From Ligustrum vulgare (lineage: Eukaryota > Streptophyta > Magnoliopsida > Lamiales > Oleaceae): DNA of 64,000 nt. Location of the stretch: NCBI GenBank assembly GCA_963555705.1, contig OY743183.1, positions 30,291,932 through 30,355,931 of the forward strand, read 5' to 3'. Positions 38,101 through 49,852 of this stretch are shown piece by piece. Each line of letters starts with the position of its first letter. The stretch's first letter is position 1. The notes under the pieces are model-generated. The model did no database searches. It was not told where the DNA came from and worked only from the letters and a program-made list of their open reading frames with translations. The position numbers and the translations under genes are program-made.

Positions 38101-40963
38101 GGTATTGTCCCCAGTCTGCAAATGACAACAAAAAGGCAAACTGACATTTTTGAAAAATCGATATGTTTAGGATATTTTTTATTTTGAGTAGTTTGCACTT
38201 ATCTTATGATTTCACTCACTCCCTTGGTTTCTTTACTACTTTTTCTCGGAATTTCTCTCTATCTCTTAAGAAATTCCGGATTCTTGTCATATTCCTTCTT
38301 AGTAATATGAAAAGTTTCATTTGGACCTAAAGTAGGAATCTCCTTTAGAAAAACCTAACCTTCATTTTTGAGCTCCTAACAATCTTTTTACGATTTGGAA
38401 AGTCACCAGGATTTCGAACAACAAAAAAGTCATAGCTGCAGATCCATGAGACTTTAAAAATGAGGATACATGGGAATAAAACGTTTTCTTGGTCACATAA
38501 AATGGTTTTTCCCTCGTTCGTAAAGTTTTTGAATCCTTGAAGAGAGAGACTAGGTAAAATATTCTCTTCAATTCCAAAATGATCACACCATTTTTGAAAC
38601 CATTTCGGAAAATTATTTTTACATGATTGAAGGAACAGGATAAACCAAGAAATAATAAGATATCTAAAGAAGAAAACTATAAAGCATCTAGGTAATCCAA
38701 GTAATATAAATGAGGAGAGAAATCTTCACCCTTTGAAAGGTTCATCTTTTTCTCAAAGCTAAGTCCCCAGTCTTCAAATGACAACAAAAAGAAAAACTGA
38801 CATTTTTGAAAAATTGATATGTTGTGGATATTGTTTCTTTTGAGTAGGTTGCAGTTATCTTTTGGTTTCCCTCCCTTGGTTTCTTTACTACTTTTACTCG
38901 GAATTTCTCTCTTTCTCTTAAGAAGTTCCGGATTCTCTTCATATTTCTTCTTAGTAATATAAAAAGTTTCATTTGGACCTAAAGTAGGAATCTCCTTTCG
39001 AAAAAGCTAACTTCCATTTTTGAGCTCCTAACAATCTTTTTAGGATTGGGTGAGTCACCAGGATTTTGAACAACAAAAAAGTCACAGCAGAGGATCCATG
39101 AGACTTTAAAAAAGAGGATAAATTGGAATAAAACGTTTTCTTGGGCACATAAAATGGTTTTTCCCTCGTTCGTAAAGTTTTTGAATCCTTGAAAAGAGAG
39201 ACAAGGTTAAATATTCTCTTCAATTCCAAAATATTCACACCAATTTTAAAACCATTTTTGAAAATTGTTTTAACATGATTGATGGAACCAAGAAATAATA
39301 AGATGTCTAAAGAAGAAAACATTAAACAAAGCATCTTGGTAATCCAAGTAATTGAAATGCGAAGAGAAATCTTCCCCCTTTGGAAGGTTCAACTTTTTCT
39401 CGAGCTAAGGGTATTGTCCCCTGTCTTCAAATGACAACAAAAATGCAAAATGACATTTTTAAAAAATCGATATGTTGAGGATATTGTTTATTTTGAGTAG
39501 GTTTCAGTTATATTTTGTTTTCGCTCCCTTGGTTTCTTACTACTTTTACCCGGAACTTCTCTCTTTCTCTTAAGAAATTCCGGATTCTCTTCATATTTCT
39601 TCTTAGTAATATGAAATGTTTCATTTGGACCTAAAGTAGGAATCTCATCTCGAAAAAGCTAACTTTCATTTTTAAGGTCCTAACAATCTTTTTAGGATTG
39701 TGAGAGTCACCAGGATTTTGAACAACAAAAAAGTCACAGCAGAGGATCCATGAGACTTTAAAAAAGAGGATAAATTGGAATAAAACGTTTTCTTGGGCAC
39801 ATAAAATGGTTTTTCCCTCGTTCGTAAAGTTTTTGAATCCTTGAAAAGGGAGACAAGGTTAAATATTCTCTTCAATTCCAAAATATTCACACCAATTTTA
39901 AAACCATTTTCGAAAATTATTTTAACATGATTGAAGGAACCAAGAAATAATAAGATGTCTAAAGAAGAAAACATTAGAAAAAGCATCTTGGTAATCCAAG
40001 TAATTGAAACGAGGAGAGAAATATTCACCCTTTGAAAAGTTCTACTTTTTCTCGAGCTAAGGGTATTGTCCCCAGTCTGCAAATGACAACAAAAAGGCAA
40101 ACTGACATTTTTGAAAAATCGATATGTTTAGGATATTGTTTATTTTGAGTAGTTTGCACTTATCTTATGATTTCACTCACTCCCTTGGTTTCTTTACTAC
40201 TTTTTCTCGGAATTTCTCTCTATCTCTTAAGAAATTCCGGATTCTTGTCATATTTCTTCTTAGTAATATGAAAAGTTTCATTTGGACCTAAAGTAGGAAT
40301 CTCCTTTAGAAAAACCTAACTTTCATTTTTTAGCTCCTAACAATCTTTTTACGATTTGGAAAGTCACCAGGATTTCGAACAACAAAAAAGTCATAGCAGC
40401 AGATCCATGAGACTTTAAAAATGAGGATACATGGGAATAAAACGTTTTCTTGGGCACATAAAATGGTTTTTCCCTCGTTCGTAAAGTTTTTGAATCCTTG
40501 AAGAGAGAGACTAGGTAAAATATTCTCTTCAATTCCAAAATATTCACACCAATTTTGAAACCATTTCGGAAAATTATTTTTACATGATTGAAGGAACAGG
40601 ATAAACCAAGAAATAATAAGATATCTAAAGAAGAAAACTAAAAAGCATCTAGGTATTCATTCCAAGTAATTGAAATGAGGAGAGAAATCTTCACCCTTTG
40701 AAAGGTTCATCTTTTTCTCAAAGCTAAGTCCCCAGTCTTCAAATGACAACAAAAAGGAAAACTGACATTTTTGAAAAATTGATATGTTGTGGATATTGTT
40801 TATTTTGAGTAGGTTGCAGTTATCTTTTGGTTTCGCTCCCTTGGTCTCTTTACTACTTTTACTCGGAATTTCTCTCTTTTCTCTTAAGAAGTTCCGGATT
40901 CTCTTCATATTTAATCTTCTTAGTAATATAAAAAGTTTCATTTGGACCTAAAGTAGGAATCTC
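35147..40963 (+). repeat. 5.8-kb satellite block, copy 1 of a 7218-bp-spaced duplication
   Basis: Every monomer spacing in this block (656, 655, 661, 657, 652, 652, 657, 660) recurs in the same order 7218 bp downstream. Rare private variants are shared at the same offset: TTGGTCACATAAAATGG near 38490 and 45708, ATAGCTGCAGATCC near 38432 and 45650, GTATTCATTCC near 40652 and 47870, and ATATTTAATCTTC near 40908 and 48126. The left limit is where GATGATCC differs from GAGGATCC; the right limit is CTCATCTCG against CTCCTTTCG. Confidence 0.92.
37711..38139 (-). other. Representative phantom ORF of C-type monomers
   Basis: C monomers of all domains keep a minus-strand frame of 118-144 codons; this is one full example of 142 codons. 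It opens on TTG; the first ATG is about residue 39, leaving roughly 104 codons. The product would be basic with one hydrophobic stretch (MLFLMFSSLDILLFLGSF). A and B monomers keep only 72-74 codons of the same frame. Differences between copies often change amino acids (ITQM, ITKM or ITNM; FNPV or FNLV), as expected of unconstrained DNA. I recognise no domain and do not regard it as a gene; homogenisation alone keeps it open. Confidence 0.6.
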
Positions 40964-42364
40964 ATCTCGAAAAAGCTAACTTTCATTTTTAAGGTCCTAA
41001 CAATCTTTTTAGGATTGTGAGAGTCACCAGGATTTTGAATAACAAAAAAGTCACAGCAGATGATCCATGAGACTTTAAAAAAGAGGATAAATTGGAATAA
41101 AACGTTTTCTTGGGCACATAAAATGGTTTTTCCCTCGTTCGTAAAGTTTTTGAATCCTTGAAAAGGGAGACAAGGTTAAATATTCTCTTCAATTCCAAAA
41201 TATTCACACCAATTTTAAAACCATTTTTGAAAATTATTTTAACATGATTGAAGGAACCAAGAAATAATAAGATGTATAAAGAAGAAAACATTAGAAAAAG
41301 CATCTTGGTAATCCAAGTAATTGAAACGAGGAGAGAAATATTCACCCTTTGAAAAGTTCTACTTTTTCTCGAGCTAAGGGTATTGTCCCCAGTCTGCAAA
41401 TGACAACAAAAAGGCAAACTGACATTTTTGAAAAATCGATATGTTTAGGATATTGTTTATTTTGAGTAGTTTGCACTTATCTTATGATTTCACTCACTCC
41501 CTTGGTTTCTTTACTACTTTTTCTCGGAATTTCTCTCTATCTCTTAAGAAATTCCGGATTCTTGTCATATTACTTCTTAGTAATATGAAAAGTTTCATTT
41601 GGACCTAAAGTAGGAATCTCCTTTAGAAAAACCTAACTTTCATTTTTGAGCTCCTAACAATCTTTTTACGATTTGGAAAGTCACCAGGATTTCGAACAAC
41701 AAAAAAGTCATAGCAGCAGATCCATGAGACTTTAAAAATGAGGATACAAGGGAATAAAACGTTTCTTGGGCACATAAAATGGTTTTTCCCTCGTTCGTAA
41801 AGTTTTTGAATCCTTGAAGAGAGAGACTAGGTAAAATATTGTCTTCAATTCCAAAATATTCACACCAATTTTGAAACCATTTCGGAAAATTATTTTTACA
41901 TGATTGAAGGAACAGGATAAACCAAGAAATAATAAGATATCTAAAGAAGAAAACTAAAAAGCATCTAGGTATTCCAAGTAATTGAAATGAGGAGAGAAAT
42001 CTTCACCCTTTGAAAGGTCCATCTTTTTCTCAAAGCTAAGTCCCCAGTCTTCAAATGACAACAAAAAGAAAACTGACATTTTTGAAAAATTGATATGTTG
42101 TGGATATTGTTTATTTTGAGTAGGTTGCAGTTATCTTTTGGTTTCGCTCCCTTGGTCTCTTTACTACTTTTACTCGGAATTTCTCTCTTTCTCTTAAGAA
42201 GTTCCAGATTCTTTTCATATTTCTTCTTAGTAATATAAAAAGTTTCATTTGGACCTAAAGTAGGAATCTCCTTTCGAAAAACCTAACTTTCATTTTTGAG
42301 CTCCTAACAATCTTTTTAGGATTGGGTGAGTCACCAGGATTTTGAACAACAAAAAAGTCACAGC
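40964..42364 (+). repeat. Satellite between the two 5.8-kb blocks
   Basis: About two monomers of C and A/B type, plus the head of the D monomer at 42243, lie between the duplicated blocks. The first continues from the 40936 segment with CATCTCGAAAAAGC, so the monomer at 40.9 kb is a B-to-C recombinant. Small private changes include GATGTATAAAG, ATACAAGGGAAT and GTTCCAGATTC. Nothing non-satellite was seen. Confidence 0.8.
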
Positions 42365-45300
42365 AGAGGATCCATGAGACTTTAAAAAAGAGGATAAATT
42401 GGAATAAAACGTTTTCTTGGGCACATAAAATGGTTTTTCCCTCGTACGTAAAGTTTTTTAATCCTTGAAGAGAGAGACTAGGTAAAATATTCTCTTCAAT
42501 TCCAAAATATTCATACCAATTTTGAAACCATTTTGGAAAATTATTTTAACATGATTGAAGGAACAGGATAAACCAAGAAATAATAAGATGTCTAAAGAAG
42601 AAAACATTAAACAAAGCATCTTGGTAATCCAAGTAATTGAAATGCGAAGAGAAATCTTTCCCCTTTGAAAGGTTCAACTTTTTCTCGAGCTAAGGGTATT
42701 GTCCCCTGTCTTCAAAAGACAACAAAAATGCAAAATGACATTTTTAAAAAATCGATATGTTGAGGATATTGTTTATTTTGAGTAGGTTGCAGTTATCTTT
42801 TGATTTCGCTCCCTTGGTTTCTTACTACTTTTACCCGGAACTTCTCTCTTTCTCTTAAGAAATTCCGGATTCTCTTCATATTTCTTCTTAGTAATATTAA
42901 ATGTTTCATTTGGACCTAAAGTAGGAATCTCATCTCGAAAAAGCTAACTTTCATTTTTAAGGTCCTAACAATCTTTTTAGGATTGTGAGAGTCACCAGGA
43001 TTTTGAACAACAAAAAAGTCACAGCAGAGGATCCATGAGACTTTAAAAAAGAGGATAAATTGGAATAAAATGTTTTCTTGGGCACATAAAATGGTTTTTC
43101 CCTCGTTCGTAAAGTTTTTGAATCCTTGAAAAGGGAGACAAGGTTAAATATTCTCTTCAATTCCAAAATATTCACACCAATTTTAAAACCATTTTTGAAA
43201 ATTATTTTAACATGATTGAAGGAACCAAGAAATAATAAGATGTCTAAAGAAGAAAACATTAGAAAAAGCATCTTGGTAATCCAAGTAATTGAAACGAGGA
43301 GAGAAATATTCACCCTTTGAAAGTTCTACTTTTTCTCGAGCTAAGGGTATTGTCCCCAGTCTGCAAATGACAACAAAAAGGCAAACTGACATTTTTGAAA
43401 AATCGATATGTTTAGGATATTGTTTATTTTTAGTAGTTTGCACTTATCTTATGATTTCACTCACTCCCTTGGTTTCTTTACTACTTTTTCTCGGAATTTC
43501 TCTCTATCACTTAAGAAATTCCGGATTCTTGTCATATTTCTTCTTAGTAATATGAAAAGTTTCATTTGGACCTAAAGTAGGAATCTCCTTTAGAAAAACC
43601 TAACTTTCATTTTTGAGCTCCTAACAATCTTTTTAGGATTTGGAAAGTCACCAGGATTTCGAACAACAAAAAAGTCATAGCAGCAGATCCATGAGACATT
43701 AAAAAAGAGGATAAATTGGAATAAAACGTTTTCTTGGGCACATAAAATGGTTTTCCCTCGTTCGTAAAGTTTTTGAATCCTTGAAAAGAGAGACTTGGTA
43801 AAATATTCTCTTCAATTCCAAAATATTCATACCAATTTTAAAACCATTTTGGAAAATTATTTTAACATGATTGAAGGAACAGGATAAACCAAGAAATAAT
43901 AAGATGTCTAAAGAAGAAAACATTAAACAAAGCATCTTGGTAATCCAAGTAATTGAAATGCGAAGAGAAATCTTCCCCCTTTGAAAGGTTCAACTTTTTC
44001 TCAAAGCTAAGTCCCCAGTCTTCAAATGACAACAAAAAGAAAAACTGACATTTTTGAAAAATTGATATGTTGTGGATATTGTTTATTTTGAGTAGGTTGC
44101 AGTTATCTTTTGATTTCGCTCCCTTGGTTTCTTTACTACTTTTACTCGGAATTTCTCTCTTTCTCTCAAGAAGTTCCGGATTCTCTTCATATTTCTTCTT
44201 ATTAACATAAAAAGTTTCATTTGGACCTAAAGTTGGAATCTCCTTTCGAAAAAGCTAACTTTCATTTTTGAGCTCCTAACAATCTTTTTAGGATTGGGTG
44301 AGTCACCAGGATTTTGAACAACAAAAAAGTCACAGCAGATGATCCATGAGACTTTAAAAAAGAGGATAAATTGGAATAAAACGTTTTCTTGGGCACATAA
44401 AATGGTTTTTCCCTCGTACGTAAAGTTTTTTAATCCTTGAAGAGAGAGACTAGGTAAAATATTCTCTTCAATTCCAAAATATTCATACCAATTTTGAAAC
44501 CATTTTGGAAAATTATTTTAACATGATTGAAGGAACAGGATAAACCAAGAAATAATAAGATGTCTAAAGAAGAAAACATTAAACAAAGCATCTTGGTAAT
44601 CCAAGTAATTGAAATGCGAAGAGAAATCTTCCCCCTTTGAAAGGTTCAACTTTTTCTCGAGCTAAGGGTATTGTCCCCTGTCTTCAAATGACAACAAAAA
44701 TGCAAAATAACATTTTTAAAAAATCGATATGTTGAGGATATTGTTTGTTTTGAGTAGGTTGCAGTTATCTTTTGATTTCGCTCCCTTGGTTTCTTACTAC
44801 TTTTACCCGGAACTTCTCTCTTTCTCTTAAGAAATTCCGGATTCTCTTCATATTTCTTCTTAGTAATATGAAATGTTTCATTTGGACCTAAAGTAGGAAT
44901 CTCATCTCGAAAAAGCTAACTTTCATTTTTAAGGTCCTAGCAATCTTTTTAGGATTGTGAGAGTCACCAGGATTTTGAACAACAAAAAAGTCACAGCAGA
45001 GGATCCATGAGACTTTAAAAAAGAGGATAAATTGGAATAAAACGTTTTCTTGGGCACATAAAATGGTTTTTCCCTCGTTCGTAAAGTTTTTGAATCCTTG
45101 AAAAGGGAGACAAGGTTAAATATTCTCTTCAATTCCAAAATATTCACACCAATTTTAAAACCATTTTTGAAAATTATTTTAACATGATTGAAGGAACCAA
45201 GAAATAATAAGATGTCTAAAGAAGAAAACATTAGAAAAAGCATATTGGTAATACAAGTAATTGAAACGAGGAGAGAAATATTCACCCTTTGAAAAGTTCT

Positions 45301-48181
45301 ACTTTTTCTCGAGCTAAGGGTATTGTCCCCAGTCTGCAAATGACAACAAAAAGGCAAACTGACATTTTTGAAAAATCGATATGTTTAGGATATTTTTTAT
45401 TTTGAGTAGTTTGCACTTATCTTATGATTTCACTCACTCCCTTGGTTTCTTTACTACTTTTTCTCGGAATTTCTCTCTATCTCTTAAGAAATTCCGGATT
45501 CTTGTCATATTCCTTCTTAGTAATATGAAAAGTTTCATTTGGACCTAAAGTAGGAATCTCCTTTAGAAAAACCTAACCTTCATTTTTGAGCTCCTAACAA
45601 TCTTTTTACGATTTGGAAAGTCACCAGGATTTCGAACAACAAAAAAGTCATAGCTGCAGATCCATGAGACTTTAAAAATGAGGATACATGGGAATAAAAC
45701 GTTTTCTTGGTCACATAAAATGGTTTTTCCCTCGTTCGTAAAGTTTTTGAATCCTTGAAGAGAGAGACTAGGTAAAATATTCTCTTCAATTCCAAAATGA
45801 TCACACCATTTTTGAAACCATTTCGGAAAATTATTTTTACATGATTGAAGGAACAGGATAAACCAAGAAATAATAAGATATCTAAAGAAGAAAACTATAA
45901 AGCATCTAGGTAATCCAAGTAATATAAATGAGGAGAGAAATCTTCACCCTTTGAAAGGTTCATCTTTTTCTCAAAGCTAAGTCCCCAGTCTTCAAATGAC
46001 AACAAAAAGAAAAACTGACATTTTTGAAAAATTGATATGTTGTGGATATTGTTTCTTTTGAGTAGGTTGCAGTTATCTTTTGGTTTCCCTCCCTTGGTTT
46101 CTTTACTACTTTTACTCGGAATTTCTCTCTTTCTCTTAAGAAGTTCCGGATTCTCTTCATATTTCTTCTTAGTAATATAAAAAGTTTCATTTGGACCTAA
46201 AGTAGGAATCTCCTTTCGAAAAAGCTAACTTTCATTTTTGAGCTCCTAACAATCTTTTTAGGATTGGGTGAGTCACCAGGATTTTGAACAACAAAAAAGT
46301 CACAGCAGAGGATCCATGAGACTTTAAAAAAGAGGATAAATTGGAATAAAACGTTTTCTTGGGCACATAAAATGGTTTTTCCCTCGTTCGTAAAGTTTTT
46401 GAATCCTTGAAAAGAGAGACAAGGTTAAATATTCTCTTCAATTCCAAAATATTCACACCAATTTTAAAACCATTTTTGAAAATTATTTTAACATGATTGA
46501 TGGAACCAAGAAATAATAAGATGTCTAAAGAAGAAAACATTAAACAAAGCATCTTGGTAATCCAAGTAATTGAAATGCGAAGAGAAATCTTCCCCCTTTG
46601 GAAGGTTCAACTTTTTCTCGAGCTAAGGGTATTGTCCCCTGTCTTCAAATGACAACAAAAATGCAAAATGACATTTTTAAAAAATCGATATGTTGAGGAT
46701 ATTGTTTATTTTGAGTAGGTTTCAGTTATATTTTGTTTTCGCTCCCTTGGTTTCTTACTACTTTTACCCGGAACTTCTCTCTTTCTCTTAAGAAATTCCG
46801 GATTCTCTTCATATTTCTTCTTAGTAATATGAAATGTTTCATTTGGACCTAAAGTAGGAATCTCATCTCGAAAAAGCTAACTTTCATTTTTAAGGTCCTA
46901 ACAATCTTTTTAGGATTGTGAGAGTCACCAGGATTTTGAACAACAAAAAAGTCACAGCAGAGGATCCATGAGACTTTAAAAAAGAGGATAAATTGGAATA
47001 AAACGTTTTCTTGGGCACATAAAATGGTTTTTCCCTCGTTCGTAAAGTTTTTGAATCCTTGAAAAGGGAGACAAGGTTAAATATTCTCTTCAATTCCAAA
47101 ATATTCACACCAATTTTAAAACCATTTTTGAAAATTATTTTAACATGATTGAAGGAACCAAGAAATAATAAGATGTCAAAAGAAGAAAAAATTAGAAAAA
47201 GCATCTTGGTAATCCAAGTAATTGAAACGAGGAGAGAAATATTCACCCTTTGAAAAGTTCTACTTTTTCTCGAGCTAAGGGTATTGTCCCCAGTCTGCAA
47301 ATGACAACAAAAAGGCAAACTGACATTTTTGAAAAATCGATATGTTTAGGATATTGTTTATTTTGAGTAGTTTGCACTTATCTTATGATTTCACTCACTC
47401 CCTTGGTTTCTTTACTACTTTTTCTCGAAATTTCTCTCTATCTCTTAAGAAATTCCGGATTCTTGTCATATTTCTTCTTAGTAATATGAAAAGTTTCATT
47501 TGGACCTAAAGTAGGAATCTCCTTTAGAAAAACCTAACTTTCAGTTTTGAGCTCCTAACAATCTTTTTACGATTTGGAAAGTCACCAGGATTTCGAACAA
47601 CAAAAAAGTCATAGCAGCAGATCCATGAGACTTTAAAAATGAGGATACATGGGAATAAAACGTTTTCTTGGGCACATAAAATGGTTTTTCCCTCGTTCGT
47701 AAAGTTTTTGAATCCTTGAAGAGAGAGACTAGGTAAAATATTCTCTTCAATTCCAAAATATTCACACCAATTTTGAAACCATTTCGGAAAATTATTTTTA
47801 CATGATTGAAGGAACAGGATAAACCAAGAAATAATAAGATATCTAAAGAAGAAAACTAAAAAGCATCTAGGTATTCATTCCAAGTAATTGAAATGAGGAG
47901 AGAAATCTTCACCCTTTGAAAGGTTCATCTTTTTCTCAAAGCTAAGTCCCCAGTCTTCAAATGACAACAAAAAGGAAAACTGACATTTTTGAAAAATTGA
48001 TATGTTGTGGATATTGTTTATTTTGAGTAGGTTGCAGTTATCTTTTGGTTTCGCTCCCTTGGTCTCTTTACTACTTTTACTCGGAATTTCTCTCTTTTCT
48101 CTTAAGAAGTTCCGGATTCTCTTCATATTTAATCTTCTTAGTAATATAAAAAGTTTCATTTGGACCTAAAGTAGGAATCTC
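42365..48181 (+). repeat. 5.8-kb satellite block, copy 2 of a 7218-bp-spaced duplication
   Basis: This is collinear with 35147-40963 at an offset of exactly 7218 bases. By eye I noticed only around ten single-base differences, for example GAAAATTGTTTT at 39260 against GAAAATTATTTT at 46478, and TCTAAAGAAG at 39957 against TCAAAAGAAG at 47175. I did not count every position. The duplication is recent relative to the age of the monomer types. Confidence 0.92.
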
Positions 48182-49122
48182 CTTTCGAAAAAGCTAACTT
48201 TCATTTTTGAGCTCCTAACAATCTTTTTAGGATTGGGTGAGTCACCAGGATTTTGAACAACAAAAAAGTCACAGCAGAGGATCCATGAGACTTTAAAAAA
48301 GAGGATAAATTGGAATAAAACGTTTTCTTGAGCACATAAAATGGTTTTCCCTCGTTCGTAAAGTTTTTGAATCCTTGAAAAGAAAGACTAGGTTAAATAT
48401 TCTCTTCAATTCCAAAATATTCACACAAATTTTGAAACTATTTTGGAAAAGTATTTTTACATGATTGAAGGAACAGGATAAACCAGGAATGCGTAAGATG
48501 TCTATGGAAGAAAATATTAAACAAAGCATATTCGTAATCCAAGCATATGAAATTAGAAGAGAAATCACCGTTTGAAAGATTCATCATTTTCTCGAGCTAA
48601 GGGTATTGTCCCGAGTTTTCAAATGACAACAAAAAGGAAAATTGACATTTTTGAAAAATCAATAATGTTTATTTTGAGTAGGTTGCAGTTATCTTTCACT
48701 CCCTTGGTTTCTTTACTACTTTCACTTGGAATTTCTATCTTTCTCTTAAGAAATGCCTAATTATCTCCATATTTCTACTCAGTAATATGAAAAGAGAGAC
48801 AAGGTTAAATATTCTCTTCAATTCCAAAATATTCACACCAATTTTAAAACCATTTTTGAAAATTATTTTAACATGATTGAAGGAACCAAGAAATAATAAG
48901 ATGTCTAAAGAAGAAAACATTAGAAAAAGCATATTGGTAATACAAGTAATTGAAACGAGGAGAGAAATATTCACCCTTTGAAAAGTTCTACTTTTTTCTC
49001 GAGCTAAGGGTATTGTCCCCAGTCTGCAAATGACAACAAAAAGGCAAACTGACATTTTTGAAAAATCGATATGTTTAGGATATTTTTTATTTTGAGTAGT
49101 TTGCACTTATCTTATGATTTCA
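48182..49122 (+). repeat. Decayed relic monomer joined to a partial C monomer
   Basis: From about 48330 the sequence remains alignable to the satellite but carries far more changes and small gaps than any other stretch, for example CAGGAATGCGTAAGATGTC, AAGCATATGAAATTAG, CAATAATGTTTATTTTG and ACTTTCACTTGGAATTTC. At 48788-48794 the shared heptamer TGAAAAG joins ATAATATG-type sequence to GAGAGACAAGG, skipping about 230 bp. After the join the C monomer is again ordinary. The relic looks like an older monomer that escaped homogenisation. Confidence 0.85.
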
Positions 49123-49772
49123 CTCACTCCCTTGGTTTCTTTACTACTTTTTCTCGGAATTTCTCTCTATCTCTTAAGAAATTCCGGATTCTTGTCATAT
49201 TTCTTCTTAGTAATATGAAAAGTTTCATTTGGACCTAAAGTAGGAATCTCCTTTAGAAAAACCCAACTTTCATTTTTGAGCTTCTAACAATCTTTTTACG
49301 ATTTGGAAAGTCACCAGGATTTCGAACAACAAAAAAGTCATAGCAGCAGATCCATGAGACTTTAAAAATGAGGATACATGGGAATAAAACGTTTTCTTGG
49401 GCACATAAAATGGTTTTTCCCTCGTTCGTAAAGTTTTTGAATCCTTGAAGAGAGAGACTAGGTAAAATATTCTCTTCAATTCCAAAATATTCACACCAAT
49501 TTTGAAACCATTTCGGAAAATTATTTTTACATGATTGAAGGAACAGGATAAACCAAGAAATAATAAGATATCTAAAGAAGAAAACTAAAAAGCATAGGTA
49601 TTCCAAGTAATTGAAATGAGGAGAGAAATCTTCTCCCTTTGAAAGGTTCATCTTTTTCTCAAAGCTAAGTCCCCAGTCTTCAAATGACATCAAAAAGAAA
49701 AACTGACATTTTTGAAAAATTGATATGTTGTGGATATTGTTTATTTTGAGTAGGTTGCAGTTATCTTTTGGT

Positions 49773-49852
49773 TTCGCTCCCTCGGAATTTCTCTCTTTTC
49801 TCTTAAGAAGTTCCGGATTCTCTTCATATTTCTTCTTAGTAATATAAAAAGT
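49773..49852 (+). repeat. 22-bp deletion in B-like monomer, first copy
   Basis: GCTCCCTCGGAATTT replaces the normal GCTCCCTTGG...TTTACTCGGAATTT, removing 22 bases. Together with a 2-base loss in GCATAGGTATTCC (near 49593), the spacing between diagnostic segments is only 629 bp (49223 to 49852). The same pair of deletions reappears near 54165 and 54353. Confidence 0.85.
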
